Shown: in pieces, positions 10,789 through 20,387 of the stretch
Layout: each line of letters opens with the position of its first letter
How positions within the stretch are numbered: position 1 is the first letter of the stretch
The notes under the pieces: model-generated
Told to the model about the DNA's origin: nothing
Databases searched by the model: none
The model's input: the letters and a program-made list of their open reading frames with translations, nothing else
Position numbers and translations under genes: made by a program
Source: JACCXG01 sp963785755
GTDB taxonomy: Bacteria; Acidobacteriota; Vicinamibacteria; Vicinamibacterales; 2-12-FULL-66-21
Reading direction: 5' to 3'
DNA length: 64,000 bases
Assembly: GCA_963785755.1 (NCBI GenBank)
Contig: CAWAXG010000050.1
Coordinates: 62,001-126,000 of the forward strand

Positions 10789-12604
10789 GTGACCATCCCC
10801 CAGGACCGCCTGCGCAACTTCTCGATCATCGCCCACATCGACCATGGCAAGTCGACGCTGGCCGATCGCCTGCTGGAGCTGACCCACACCATCGACGCGC
10901 GCCAGATGACAGAGCCAGGTCCTCGACTCGATGGACCTCGAGCGCGAGAAGGGCATCACCATCAAGGCCCGCTCGGCGCGGCTCGAGTACACGGCCAAGG
11001 ACGGCAAGACCTACGGGCTGAACCTCATCGACACGCCCGGCCACGTCGACTTCGCCTACGAGGTCAGCCACAGCCTGCAGGCCTGCGAGGGCGCGATCCT
11101 CGTCGTCGACGCGACCCAGGGCATCGAGGCCCAGACCCTGGCCAACGTCCACCTCGCGATGCGCGAGAACCTGACCCTCATCCCGGTCCTCAACAAGATC
11201 GACCTGCCGTCGGCCGACCCGGACACGATCATCGACGAGCTCGAGAACGTCCTGGCCATCCCGCGCGAGGAGGTCATCCTGGCCAGCGCCAAGGACGGCA
11301 CCGGGGTCGCCGGACATCCTGGAGGCCATCGTCGAGCGCATCCCGGCGCCCGAAGGGCGACCCCAAGGCGCCCGTCCGCGGCCTGATCTTCGACAGCCAC
11401 TACGACGCCTACAAGGGCGTCATCGTCTACGTCCGCCTGGCCGCGGGCACCCTCCACGATCGCGACGCCGTCCGGCTCATGGGCAGCGGCGCCGAGGCCG
11501 ACCCGCTCGAGATCGGCGTCTTCCGGCCCCAGCTCGTGCCGGTCAAGCAGCTCTCGGCCGGCGAGGTCGGCTACGTCGCGACGGGCCTCAAGAACGTCCG
11601 CGAGGCGCAGGTCGGCGACACGCTCACGACGACGGCCCGGCCGGCGACCGAGCCGCTGCCCGGCTACCAGCCGGCCAAGAGCCTCGTCTTCGCCGGCATC
11701 TACCCGGTCTGCGGCGAGGACTACCCGCTCCTGCGCGAGGCGCTCGACAAGCTGCACCTCAACGACGCCAGCTTCACCTTCGAGCCGGAGAGCTCGGTGG
11801 CCCTCGGCTTCGGGTTCCGCTGCGGCTTCCTCGGGCTGCTCCACATGGAGATCGTCCAGGAGCGCCTCGAGCGCGAGTTCGACCTCGACCTCATCGCCTC
11901 GGCGCCGTCGGTCGAGTACCACGTCCACCTCCAGCACGGCCGCGGCACGGTCGTCGTCGACAACCCGTCGCTGCTGCCCAACCCGTCGCTACATCGAGTC
12001 GATCGAGGAGCCGTGGGTGAACCTCAGCGTGGTCACGCCGAGCGGCTACATCGGCCCGCTCATGGAGCTCTCGACGAACCGGCGCGGGGTGTTCATGAAC
12101 ATGGAGTACCTCGACCCGACCCGGGTCGTCCTCCACTTCGAGATGCCCCTGGCCGAGCTCATCGTCGACTACTTCGACCAGCTCAAGAGCCGCAGCCAGG
12201 GCTACGCCTCGATGGACTACGAGGAGCTCGGCTACCGCGAGGCGAACCTGGCCAAGGTCGACATCCTGGTCAACGGCGAGCCGGTCGACGCCCTGTCGAT
12301 CATCGTCCACCGCGACCGGGCCCAGACCACGGGCCGGCAGCTGGCCGAGCGGCTCAAGCAGCTCATCCCGCGCCAGATGTTCGAGATCCCGATCCAGGCC
12401 GCCATCGGCAGTAACGTCATCGCCCGCGAGACCGTCCGAGCCATGCGCAAGAACGTCCTGGCCAAGTGTTACGGTGGCGACATCACCCGCAAGCGCAAGC
12501 TCCTCGAGAAGCAGAAGGAAGGCAAGCAGCGGATGAAGCGGGTCGGCTCGGTCGAGATCCCGCAGGAGGCCTTCCTGGCGATGCTCCGCCTGGACGAGGC
12601 GTAA
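10789..12604 (+). CDS. lepA: Elongation factor 4 (LepA) GTPase (four +1 frameshifts)
   Basis: Ribosome-associated translational GTPase. G1 is AHIDHGKSTLADRLLE, switch region EREKGITIKA, G3 DTPGHVDF and G4 LNKIDLPSAD. The LepA-specific C-terminus includes TPSGYIGPLMEL, NVLAKCYGGDITRKRKLLEKQKEGK and MKRVGSVEIPQEAFLAML. Extra bases near 10,915, 11,313, 11,352 and 11,991 fully explain the frame changes and leave about 603 residues, the normal length. Start is GTG shortly after the EamA gene; the next gene follows within 10 bases. Confidence 0.95.
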
Positions 12605-12612
12605 CCGCCTCC

Positions 12613-13388
12613 GTGGAAGACTTCATCGACCCACTGCGCTCGCTCATCGCCATCGGCCTGGCGGGGCTGCTGGTGATGCTCCGGCTCGACGCCGAGCGCT
12701 TCGGCACGGCCGAGTACTACGAGGCGACGCGCGACGGGGAGCGCCCGACGCGTCCGGCGCCGGCTGGCCTGGTACGGGCTCGGCTTCGGCATCGCCGTCC
12801 TGCTCCTGTTCGTCCACCCGTCGCCGCAGGCGGAGCTGTTCCTGGGCTCGGGCGACCGGCTCGGGGCGGTCTTCGGCGGGCTCGCCTACGGCGCCCTGGG
12901 CATCGGCCAGGCGGTCGCCTTCGCGACCGTCCGCTACCACCGCATCCGGCTGCCCGACACGTGGTCGTACCCGGGCGCGCTCCTCAACTCGACGGCGACC
13001 GCGTTCATCGACGAGGTCGACCTTCCGGGGCGCGATCTTCGGCCTGCTCCTGACGACGGGCATGGACGCCGACCGTCGCCAACGTCATCCAGACCCTGCT
13101 GTACACGCTGACGACCCGCCTCGGGGCGCCGGGTCGTGACCGCTACCTGCTCGTCCTGACCCTCGGGCATCGGGCTTCGTCGGTGGCTGGCTGACCGCGG
13201 CCACGGGCGGCATCGCGGCCGCGTTCCTGGGCCACGCCATCACCCGCTTCGCGGTCTTCCTGTGCACCGGGCACACCGGCCAGACGAAGCCGCGCGGTCG
13301 GGAGGTCGAGGAGATCGAACGCCGCCATCGGCCGCCCGACGGATGGCGGGTCATCGGCACGCGGGAGTCCGCCTCCCGCGACCGATGA
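12613..13388 (+). CDS. CPBP (CAAX-type) intramembrane metalloprotease family protein (frameshifted)
   Basis: Multi-pass membrane protein. Hydrophobic segments include LIAIGLAGLLVML, LGFGIAVLLLFVHP, AVFGGLAYGALGIGQAVAF and FVGGWLTAATGGIAAAFLGHAITRF. The motif DEVTFRGAIFG matches the CPBP/Abi signature EExxFRG except that Asp replaces the first Glu. NVIQTLLYTL and GHAITRF match the later motifs with the zinc-binding His. These proteins are predicted intramembrane peptidases or scaffold proteins. Extra bases occur near 12,760, 13,025, 13,070 and 13,160. It sits between lepA and hemW and overlaps hemW by ATGA. Confidence 0.65.
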
Positions 13389-14632
13389 TCGACGCCGGCG
13401 CGACGCCCGACCTCGCGCCCGCGCCACCGGTCGCGCTGTACGTCCACGTCCCGTTCTGCGTCTCGCTCTGCCCGTACTGCGACTTCGTGGTCGTCGCCGG
13501 CGCCGCGGCGCGTGGCCCGCGAGCGCGCATCGGGGCGTTCGTCGAGGCGCTCCTGCGCGAGATCGACCTGCGCGGCCGAGGCGCTGGACGCCGAGCGCTT
13601 CGGCGACGGACCGCCCGCCCTCGACACGCGTCTATCTCGGCGGCGGCACGCCGTCGCTCCTGCCCGCCGACGACGTGGCGCGGCTGCTGGCCCGCGTCCG
13701 CGAGCGCTTCGGGATCGCCGCCGGATGCCGAGATGACCCTGGAGGCCAACCCGGGGCCCGACGAGCGCGGCGATCCGGCGGCCTTGCGCCGCGCCGGGGT
13801 CACCCGCATGTCGTTCGGGGCGCAGTCGTTCGACGACGCGGTGCTGCGCCGGCTGGGTCGGCGGCATCGCGGCCGGCGACGTGGCCGATGCCGTCGTCGG
13901 CGGCACGCGAGGCCGGCATCGCCTCGGTCAACGTCGACCTGCTCTACGACGTCCCCGACCGGCCGCTCGGACACCTGGATGGCGACGCTCGACGCCGCCC
14001 TCGACGCTGGCCCCGGACCACCTCTCGCTCTACGCGCTGACCCTCGACGACCCGGACGCGGAGGGCCTGACCGGCCCGGCTCGGCGACCACCTGCCGACG
14101 ACGGCCGGCGCGCGCCGCTGGCGCGACGCGGCCGCGCCGCGCAGGACGAGGACCGGGCCGCGGCGGCCAGTACCACCACGCGACCGTCGCCCTGGCCGAC
14201 GCCGGGTTCCGCGGCTACGAGATCTCGAACTGGGCGCGGCCCGGGTCACGAGAGCCGGCACAACCTGGCCTACTGGCAGCGCCGGCCGCACGAGGCGGTC
14301 GGGCCGGGCGCGCACGCCTTCGACGGCGTCGACGCGGCGCTGGAACGCGGCCCGCCTGGACGGCTACGTCGGCGGCGCTCGGCCGAGGGCCGCCTGCCGC
14401 CGGGCGGCGCGCGAGCCGATCGACCCGCGGCCGCCGCGGCCGAGACGGCCATCCTCGGCCCTGCGCCTGGACACCGGCCTGCCGCTGGCCGACGCGCACG
14501 AGCCGCCCCTCGGCGACCACTTCGGCTGGGCCATCGCCGCCGAGCTCGTCGACGTGACGCGCCGACGACCGGGTCGTCCTGACGACCCGCGGCCGGCTGC
14601 TGTCCAACGAGCTGTTCGCGCGGCTCGTCTGA
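13385..14632 (+). CDS. hemW: Radical SAM HemW/HemN-like protein (many +1 frameshifts)
   Basis: The N-terminus has LYVHVPFCVSLCPYCDF with the radical-SAM CxxxCxxC cluster motif preceded by the family's YxHxPFC. Next come DTVYLGGGTPSLLP, EMTLEANPGP, RMSFGAQSFDDAVLRRLGR and VNVDLLYDVPDRPLGTW; near the end GYEISNWARPGHESRHNLAYW and GPGAHAF. HemW proteins lack the second-site residues of HemN and act in heme trafficking. Position after lepA and before hrcA is the classic lepA-hemW-hrcA order. At least ten single-base insertions break the frame, so residue numbering is approximate. Confidence 0.88.
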
Positions 14633-14649
14633 CGGTCCGTCCGTCCTCG

Positions 14650-14679
14650 TTGACACTCGAACGGCGCGACTGCTACGAT
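14650..14679 (+). promoter_or_regulatory. Sigma-A promoter of the hrcA operon
   Basis: TTGACA at 14,650-14,655 and TACGAT at 14,674-14,679 are separated by 18 bases. The -35 is perfect and the -10 matches four of six consensus bases. The CIRCE operator starts 13 bases downstream, so HrcA would block transcription at or just after initiation. Confidence 0.7.
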
Positions 14680-14691
14680 GCCGGCACCCCG

Positions 14692-14718
14692 TTAGCACTC
14701 TCACCTATCGAGTGCTAA
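14692..14718 (+). promoter_or_regulatory. CIRCE operator (HrcA binding site)
   Basis: Perfect TTAGCACTC-N9-GAGTGCTAA inverted repeat, identical to the CIRCE consensus. It lies between the promoter and the hrcA start, indicating HrcA-mediated heat-shock repression of hrcA-grpE-dnaK. Confidence 0.96.
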
Positions 14719-14737
14719 CCACCGCGGGAGAGCTGAG

Positions 14738-15813
14738 TTGGCGCGTCGACCCGTCGGCCCCTCGGCCCCTTGGACCTCCGCTCGCAGGCGATCCTTCGGG
14801 CCGTCATCGAGGAATACGTCACGACCGCTCAGCCGGTCGGCAGCCTGGCGCTCGTCGAGCGCTACGGCCTCGGCGTGTCCAGCGCGACCGTCCGCAACAT
14901 CCTGGCCGACCTCGAGATGGCCGGGCTGCTGACCCACCCGCACACGAGCGCCGGGCGCGTCCCGACCGATGCCGGCTATCGCTTCTACGTCGAGTCGCAT
15001 CGCCGACGCGGTCGCCCCTGCCGGCGGTCGAGCAGCTGATGATCCGCCACCAGTTCGGCCAGGTCGAGTTCGCCAGCGAGCACTGGTTCCGGCTCGCCGC
15101 CACGACCCTCGCCGGGCTGACCCGCTCGGCCGGCCTCGCGACGCCGGCCAAGCCCCGCGCCGCGCACATCCGCCGGGTCGACCTGGTCGCCGTCAACGAG
15201 CGCATGGCGAGCCTGATCCTCGTCCTGCGCGAGGGCGCCATCAAGCAGGCGGCGTCACCCTCGACGAGCGACGAGCCGATCGACCAGGCGACGCTCAACC
15301 GGGTCGCCGGCCTGCTCAACGAGCGACTCGCCGACGCGACCGCAGCCGACGCCGAGCCGCGGCTGGCCGAGCTCGCCGGCGACGACCCGTCCGGAGCGGG
15401 TCGCGCGCCAGCGTCGGCGAGCGCGATCGTGCGCATCCTCCGCGAGTACGACGCCGCGGCCGTCGAGGAGGTCTTCTCCGATGGGCTGCTCAACGTCATG
15501 GCGGCGCCCGGAGTTCGCCCAGAGCGACAAGCTGCGCCAGGTCTTCACCGCCCTCGAGAACCGCGCCTACCTCGGCGAGCTCGTCGGCAACGTGGCCGGC
15601 TCCGGCCGCATCCACGTGTTCATCGGCGCCGAGAACCCGCGCGCCGAGATGCACGACGTGTCGCTCGTGCTCGCCCCGTACGGCCGGCCGGGCCGCGCCA
15701 TCGGCGTCGTCGGCGTCCTGGGCCCGACCCGCATGAGCTACCCGCAGGCCATCGGCACGGTCCGCTTCGTGTCCGGCCTCATGAACGAACTGGTGGACCA
15801 CCTGTATGCCTAG
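14738..15813 (+). CDS. hrcA: Heat-inducible transcription repressor HrcA (five +1 frameshifts)
   Basis: The winged-helix N-terminus is clear: LDLRSQAILRAVIEEYVTTAQPVGS, VSSATVRNILADLEMAGLL and HPHTSAGRVPTDAGYRFYV. The C-terminal GAF-like part has VFTALENRAYLGELVG, FIGAENPRAEMHDVSLV and GVLGPTRMSYPQAIGTVRFVSGLMNELV. Five extra bases (two before 14,770, then near 15,000, 15,019 and 15,511) reconcile all frames. TTG at 14,738 follows GGGAGAG. It represses its own operon through the CIRCE element just upstream. Confidence 0.93.
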
Positions 15814-16389
15814 ACCGCACGGACCGCGACCCGCGCCCAGGAGCGCGCCGACGAGATCGACGTCTCGCCGACCAAGCTGCTCGCCGAGATCGAGCCGCTG
15901 ACCGCCGAGCGCGCCGCCGCGCCAGGCCCAGGCCGACGAGTACCTCGATCGCGCTCCAGCGCGAGCGCGCCGAGTTCCTGAACTTCAAGCGGCGTACGGC
16001 CGAGGAGCGCCAGCGCGACCTGGGCCTCGCCGCCGAGGACCTCATCCGCAAGGTCCTGGCCCTCGCCGACGACTTCGACCTGGCCATCGAGCAGCGTCCC
16101 GACTCGATCGCCGACGACCCGTGGTTCGAGGGCGTCGCCGCCATCGACCGCAAGCTGCGCATCCTGCTCGAGAGCGAGGGCGTGACCACCATCGTCGCCG
16201 CACCCGGGCACGGCGTTCGACCCGCGCGAGCACGAGGCCATCGCCAACGTGCCCGGCTCCGGCCGGCGCCGAGGGCGAGATCGTCGAGCAGATCCGGCGC
16301 GGCTATCGACTGCGCGACCGGGTCATCCGGCCGGCCCTCGTGGCCGTCGCGCGGCCGGCGCACCCACCACCACCGACCTTCCGAACTGA
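15806..16389 (+). CDS. grpE: Nucleotide exchange factor GrpE (frameshifted)
   Basis: The central part reads ERAEFLNFKRRTAEERQRDLGLAAEDLIRKVLALADDFDLAIEQRP, the long GrpE dimer coiled coil with the N-F-x-x-R-x-E core, followed by a beta domain (GVTTIVAAPGTAFDPREHEAIANVPG; EIVEQIRRGYRLRDRVIRPALVAVA) and a short Thr-rich end stopping at 16,387-16,389. Extra bases near 15,925, 15,948, 16,211, 16,262 and 16,350 break the frame. The ATG at 15,806 overlaps the hrcA stop; the first ~20 codons are shifted, so the start is tentative. GrpE releases ADP from DnaK. Confidence 0.88.
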
Positions 16390-16418
16390 CCCTTGAGAAC
16401 GAGGAGCGAGAACCACTG

Positions 16419-16601
16419 ATGGGCAAGATCATCGGCATCGACCTGGGCACGACGAACTCCGTCGTGGCCGTGATGGAGGGCGGCGAGCCGACCGTCATCG
16501 CGTCGGCGGAGGGCGGTCGGACCGTCCCGTAGGTCGTCGCCTTCACCAAGACCGGCGAGCGGCTGGTCGGCCAGCTGGCCAAGCGCCAGGCCGTCACCAA
16601 C
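16419..16601 (+). CDS. dnaK: Chaperone DnaK, first ~61 codons only, with an in-frame TAG
   Basis: MGKIIGIDLGTTNSVVAVMEGGEP is the canonical Hsp70 N-terminus with the phosphate-binding DLGTTNS. The family's GGRTxPSVVAFT is present, but the Ser codon is TAG (16,530-16,532, codon 38), one base from TCG. Coding continues GERLVGQLAKRQAVTN and then stops resembling DnaK at 16,601, where PENT... is expected. The remaining ~570 residues are missing because the sequence switches to unrelated DNA. ATG at 16,419 follows GAGGAG. Confidence 0.85.
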
Positions 16602-16610
16602 AATGTCGTA
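16595..16610. other. Apparent chimeric junction
   Basis: DnaK homology ends abruptly after codon 61. From here base composition, codon use, frameshift density and gene families all change together. No transposase, integrase or attachment site is visible at the point of change. Confidence 0.8.
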
Positions 16611-17075
16611 GCCCCGCTGCCACGCCTTGGACAAATTACCGTATTGCTGACGGCCATGCACGCCGCCGCCTGCGAACGCCTGGGGATCCGGCGCGATGTG
16701 TCGGCCTCGGCGGTGGAGCGGCTACTGAGCGCGCCGCATGAGTCGTGCTGGCAGTACACCTGGAGTCCACGAGACAGACGCCATCGCATCAGGATGATCT
16801 GTTTCGTTGGCTCGAGGGTTGAGTTGGTGGTGCGGAGGTGGAACTAATCGTCGAAGAGCTGGGTCGGATCCGGTCTTGGCGTTCGCGCTGCACGACGGCA
16901 CGAAGTCACGAGGCACGAAGGAATTCTCGTGACGACTACGCACCTTCATGCCGCTGTGCCTTTCTGACTTCGTGCGACGCGAAGTGTGACTCGTGTCTCT
17001 TGCTGCAGGGAGATTCATGATACTCCTGTCCTCCGTGATCCCTGTGAACTCGCTTCGAGTTGCGTTTCCAGCCGC
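16602..17075. other. Gene-poor stretch after the junction
   Basis: No convincing gene. The first ~280 bases have open frames on both strands but none resembles a known family; they could be a remnant from the second genome. The second part holds the 111-bp repeat element listed separately and a short A/T-richer run before the zinc-ribbon gene's 3' end. Confidence 0.5.
16884..16994 (+). repeat. 111-bp interspersed inverted-repeat element, copy 1
   Basis: Begins CGCGCTGCACGACGGCACGA and ends with CTTCGTGCGACGCGAAGTG plus ACTCGT. The same 20-bp head and a near-identical tail bound a 112-bp copy at 47,271-47,382. Internally GCACGAAGTCA (16,899-16,909) pairs with TGACTTCGTGC (16,965-16,975). It lies just past the 3' end of the zinc-ribbon gene. 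Confidence 0.75.
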
Positions 17076-17483
17076 CTATTTCCACCCGCTCGATTTGCGA
17101 GTGAAGCGCGCCGGCAGCGCCGGTTTGGTCTCGCGGGGAGCTTCGGGTTCCCCCGATGCCTCGGCGATCTCGCGCTCGAGCTCTTCGTCGTTCGGCAGAC
17201 CCGCCAGCTGGTCGACGAACAGCAGCGACTGCTGTGACGGGATCTCGAACTTCTTGCCGCAGGTTTTGCAGGTCACCTCATCGTCCAGCCTGAGGAGGTA
17301 GTCGCGCAGCTTCGCGAACCTGGCGCGATCCGCGTCGTCTGCGCCGGACGGCAGCCGATCCTTCTTCGAGCGGCGGACCCACCGGATGCTGTAGTCGGAG
17401 GTGCGGCGGCATTTCGGGCACTGGAATCGGCCCTGCCGGGTTTCGGGTTTGTCGTTGAAAAATGCGCGTTCGTCGAGAGCCAT
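17076..17483 (-). CDS. Zinc-ribbon protein of unknown function
   Basis: A 135-residue protein from the ATG at 17,483. It has two CxxC pairs, CPKCRRTSDYSIRW near residue 23 and CKTCGKKFEIPSQQ near residue 77, enough for one zinc ribbon or two half sites. Between them is a basic segment (RRSKKDRLPSGADDADRARF). The C-terminus is acidic then Pro/Lys-rich. An upstream in-frame start would add 43 residues with no conserved look, so the shorter form is preferred. Possibly a regulatory or nucleic-acid-binding protein; function unknown. Confidence 0.6.
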   Translation of the reverse strand: MALDERAFFNDKPETRQGRFQCPKCRRTSDYSIRWVRRSKKDRLPSGADDADRARFAKLRDYLLRLDDEVTCKTCGKKFEIPSQQSLLFVDQLAGLPNDEELEREIAEASGEPEAPRETKPALPARFTRKSSGWK

Positions 17484-17667
17484 CCGATCATGGTAGCAAC
17501 GATCGGGCGGCGGTGCTCGACTGCCCGCTTTCGGGACGGTGAATGGCGTTTGCGGACAGATGAGCGGGTCACCACGTGAAAAATGGCCGGAGATCGGCGG
17601 TTCTAGTGGCACAGACCGTGGAAACCCCGATGCGGTAAGTTAAGGCCGTCTCGACTGGGAGGTTCAT

Positions 17668-20094
17668 TTGTTTCGCGATGTGCAGCTGGCGATTCGGCGG
17701 TTGTGGTTCAAGCCGGCGCATACCGGCCTGATGGTCTTGATCATCGGCGTCGGTATTGGCGCCGCCACCGCGGTCTTCAGCGTCGTCGATCAGACCATCC
17801 TCAGGCCGCCGCCATTCGCGCATGCCGACCGGCTGGTCGAAGTGCTGGATCTCTTCCGCTCTGCCGGCGCCCGCAGCACGAATCTGACCGTGACGAAGAT
17901 TGCCGGATGGCAGGCGCAGCCGGCGCTCTTCGAGGCGTTCGAAGGTTACAGGTTCCGTCAAGTGGACATCGCCGGTACGGACATCGAGCCGGAACGTCTC
18001 CGCGGCCTCATCGTGACCAATGGCCTGCTCCCGATGCTTGGCGTCCAACCGATGCTCGGCAGGGGGTTCACGGCCGAGGACGGCAAACAGGGAGCCGAGC
18101 GCGTCGTTCTGATCAGTGAACAACTCTGGCGGCGTAAGTTCAGTGCGCGTGCAGATGTGCTTGGCACCCGTATCGCGCTGAGCGACGAGCAATACGCGAT
18201 CGTTGGTGTCATGCCGCGGCGGTTCCGGCTGACTGGCGATGACGAAGACCTCTGGTTCCCGATCAATGTCAACGCCGCCGGCCTTGACGCGCCGGCGAAT
18301 TTCGTGGGACTCGCTCGCGTTGCGCGCAGTGTCGATCCGGCGTCACAGCAGAAGCTCGCCGACACGCTGGCGGCGCGCATGCAGCAACAGGCGCCGCTGC
18401 CGAACGAGCCCTTCTGGGATATTCACCTGGGCAAGAAGAAGGTGGCCACCGTCACCGAGACGACGGAGACCGCGCTCTTCGTCCTGCTGGCTGCCGTCGG
18501 GTTCGTGCTCCTCATCGCCTGTGCCAATACGGCGAGTCTGTTCATGTCTCAGATCGCCATCCGGCAGCACGAGACCGCGATACGCGCGGCGATCGGCGCG
18601 ACCCGCGGGCGGCTGTTCCGTGAGGTGCTCACGGAAAGTGTGCTGCTCGCCACATGCGGCGGGGGCGTCGGTGTCCTGCTCGCGACCTGGGGCGTGGACG
18701 CGATTGTCGCCGCGGCGCCCCCGAACCTGACGTTCAATGCGACGAGCCCGATCGAGGTCGACGCACGAGTGCTGGCCGTCGCCGCCGGCATGACGTTGAC
18801 CACCGGCGTCGTCTTCGGCCTGCTTCCGGCCATGCGAGGATCCCGCGCCAATCTCGAATGGATTCTCAAGGCCGCGAGGGGAGCGGGCACGGCGGCTTAC
18901 GGCCGCGTGTCGGCCACGCTGATCGTCGCTGAGATCGCGTTCTCGTTGATTCTGCTGGTCGGCGCGGCGCTCATGATCCGCACGTTCATGAACCTTCAAG
19001 CGATCGCCCCGGGATTCGAACTCGAAGGTCTCGTGGCGATGGAGGTGAGCCTGCCGACCGACAAGTACGTCGGGGAGGGTTCGCGATCGGCGTTCTTCGA
19101 TGCCGTGCGCGAACGTCTGGTCGGAACGCCAGGCGTGTCCGATGTCGCGATCGCGGCCGGAGTCTTCAGAGGCGGCGGCACCCACTACGGCACGCCGGAA
19201 GTCGAGGGCGGCCCTGTGCCCGTGTCTGATCAAGAGGTCGAGGTGCCATTCAAGAACGTGGCCCCGGAGTTCTTCCGGACGCTGCAAATCCCGCTGGTGG
19301 CTGGCCGCACGTTCACCGCGATCGACGCCTCCAACGCGGTCATCGTCAGCAAGTCGCTGGCGGATCGGCTCGTGCCGGACGGTGGTCCGATCGGCCGGCG
19401 GTTCAGGCTTGGCCGCACGTGGGAGTGGGAGACGATTGTGGGCGTGGTCGGCGACATCGAACCGCGGGCCGGCGGCAACCGCACACCGTTCTACATCTAC
19501 CGGCGGCTTGCGCCGGCAGCGGCTGCCTCCGGACCGCCGCCGCGCGTTCGCGGGTATGCGACGCGGGTCGTGATCGTGCGCGCGAGTCAGCCGTCGTCGA
19601 TCGTCCCCGCGATGCGTGCTGCGGTCTGGGCGAGCGACAGGAATCAGCCCACGGGACCCGTCACGCTGGTCGACGACCTCTACAACCAGGCCTTTGCCCG
19701 CGAACGATTCGTGCTGCAGCTGATGTCCGTGTTCGGCGCCATTGCGATCGCGCTGACGGCAGCCGGAATCTTCGCCGTGCTCTCGCAGCTCGTGGCCAGG
19801 CGAACCCGCGAGATCGGCGTCCGCATGGCGCTCGGCGCCAGGGCCGCGGACATCGTCCGCCTGATCGTCTCCCGTGGCGTCGTCCTGCTGGCGATCGGCA
19901 CGGTCTGTGGACTTGCCGGCGCGGCGGCGCTGACCCGCTACCTCGAGGCTCTCCTGTTCCAGGTGCGCCCCGTCGATCCTGTCAGCTTCATCGTGGTCAC
20001 GCTGCTGCTCGGGGTGATCGCGCTGTTGGCCTGCTGGCTGCCGACCCGGCGCGCGATGCGGGTCGATCCTGCTGTAGCGCTGCGGGTTGAATGA
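17668..20094 (+). CDS. ADOP-type ABC transporter permease (duplicated MacB/FtsX), copy 1
   Basis: 808 residues with the acidobacterial duplicated-permease layout: N-terminal helix (MVLIIGVGIGAATAVFSVVD), MacB periplasmic core domain (to about 250), FtsX helices (ALFVLLAAVGFVLLIACANTASLFM and ATRGRLFREVLTESVLLA), a middle helix (LIVAEIAFSLILLVGAALMI), a second MacB-type domain, and a final FtsX block (RTREIGVRMALGARAADIVRLIV; C-terminal MRVDPAVALRVE). It lacks the ~60-residue helical N-terminal extension present in the other two copies and has no adjacent PadR gene. TTG start behind GGGAGG at 17,657-17,662. Likely works with an ATPase encoded elsewhere in lipid, lipoprotein or peptide export. 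Confidence 0.88.
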   Translation: MFRDVQLAIRRLWFKPAHTGLMVLIIGVGIGAATAVFSVVDQTILRPPPFAHADRLVEVLDLFRSAGARSTNLTVTKIAGWQAQPALFEAFEGYRFRQVDIAGTDIEPERLRGLIVTNGLLPMLGVQPMLGRGFTAEDGKQGAERVVLISEQLWRRKFSARADVLGTRIALSDEQYAIVGVMPRRFRLTGDDEDLWFPINVNAAGLDAPANFVGLARVARSVDPASQQKLADTLAARMQQQAPLPNEPFWDIHLGKKKVATVTETTETALFVLLAAVGFVLLIACANTASLFMSQIAIRQHETAIRAAIGATRGRLFREVLTESVLLATCGGGVGVLLATWGVDAIVAAAPPNLTFNATSPIEVDARVLAVAAGMTLTTGVVFGLLPAMRGSRANLEWILKAARGAGTAAYGRVSATLIVAEIAFSLILLVGAALMIRTFMNLQAIAPGFELEGLVAMEVSLPTDKYVGEGSRSAFFDAVRERLVGTPGVSDVAIAAGVFRGGGTHYGTPEVEGGPVPVSDQEVEVPFKNVAPEFFRTLQIPLVAGRTFTAIDASNAVIVSKSLADRLVPDGGPIGRRFRLGRTWEWETIVGVVGDIEPRAGGNRTPFYIYRRLAPAAAASGPPPRVRGYATRVVIVRASQPSSIVPAMRAAVWASDRNQPTGPVTLVDDLYNQAFARERFVLQLMSVFGAIAIALTAAGIFAVLSQLVARRTREIGVRMALGARAADIVRLIVSRGVVLLAIGTVCGLAGAAALTRYLEALLFQVRPVDPVSFIVVTLLLGVIALLACWLPTRRAMRVDPAVALRVE

Positions 20095-20265
20095 GGAGCG
20101 AAATGGGTTAACTCCGAATCCCCCTCCCAGCGCTCCGGAGACGCGCGCTACGGCGAGGCCTCGCCAGAGGCGCGCTGCGAGAACCAACAGTGGCGGTGGG
20201 TGAAAGTTCGTCTGCTGAAACGGGATGTTCGAATGCCTTCCACCCCGCGTTGCGAAGCCCGCGCC

Positions 20266-20297
20266 TTGGGAGTTGGGAGTTGGAGGTTGGGGGTTGA
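20266..20297 (+). repeat. TTGGGAG-word tandem repeat upstream of the blaI-like gene
   Basis: Four tandem 7-8 base units related to TTGGGAGT. The same word recurs at 47,395-47,417 (TTGGGAGTTGGG). Just upstream, GCGGTGGGTG and CACCCCGCG (about 20,190-20,249) can pair. It ends about 38 bases before the promoter. Confidence 0.55.
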
Positions 20298-20334
20298 CGT
20301 TTCGTCGCCTCTACGCCTACTACGACAAGCCTCG

Positions 20335-20363
20335 TTGACATACGACGACAATCGTAGTACAAA
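20335..20363 (+). promoter_or_regulatory. Promoter and BlaI-type operator of the blaI/M56 operon
   Basis: TTGACA (20,335-20,340) and TACAAA (20,358-20,363) are 17 bases apart. Between them lies TACGACGA-CAA-TCGTAGTA (20,341-20,359), a near-perfect dyad with arms like the TACTACA/TGTAGTA half sites of BlaI/MecI. A third half site, TACTACGA, sits at 20,318-20,325. A repressor here would cover the whole promoter, so the operon is probably autoregulated. Confidence 0.75.
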
Positions 20364-20387
20364 AACCGGGTCACGGAGGAAAGCCCA

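Noticed and set aside
16602..16850. Possible protein fragment on either strand just after the junction.
   Set aside because: The open frames end quickly and match no family I recognise, so no gene is claimed.
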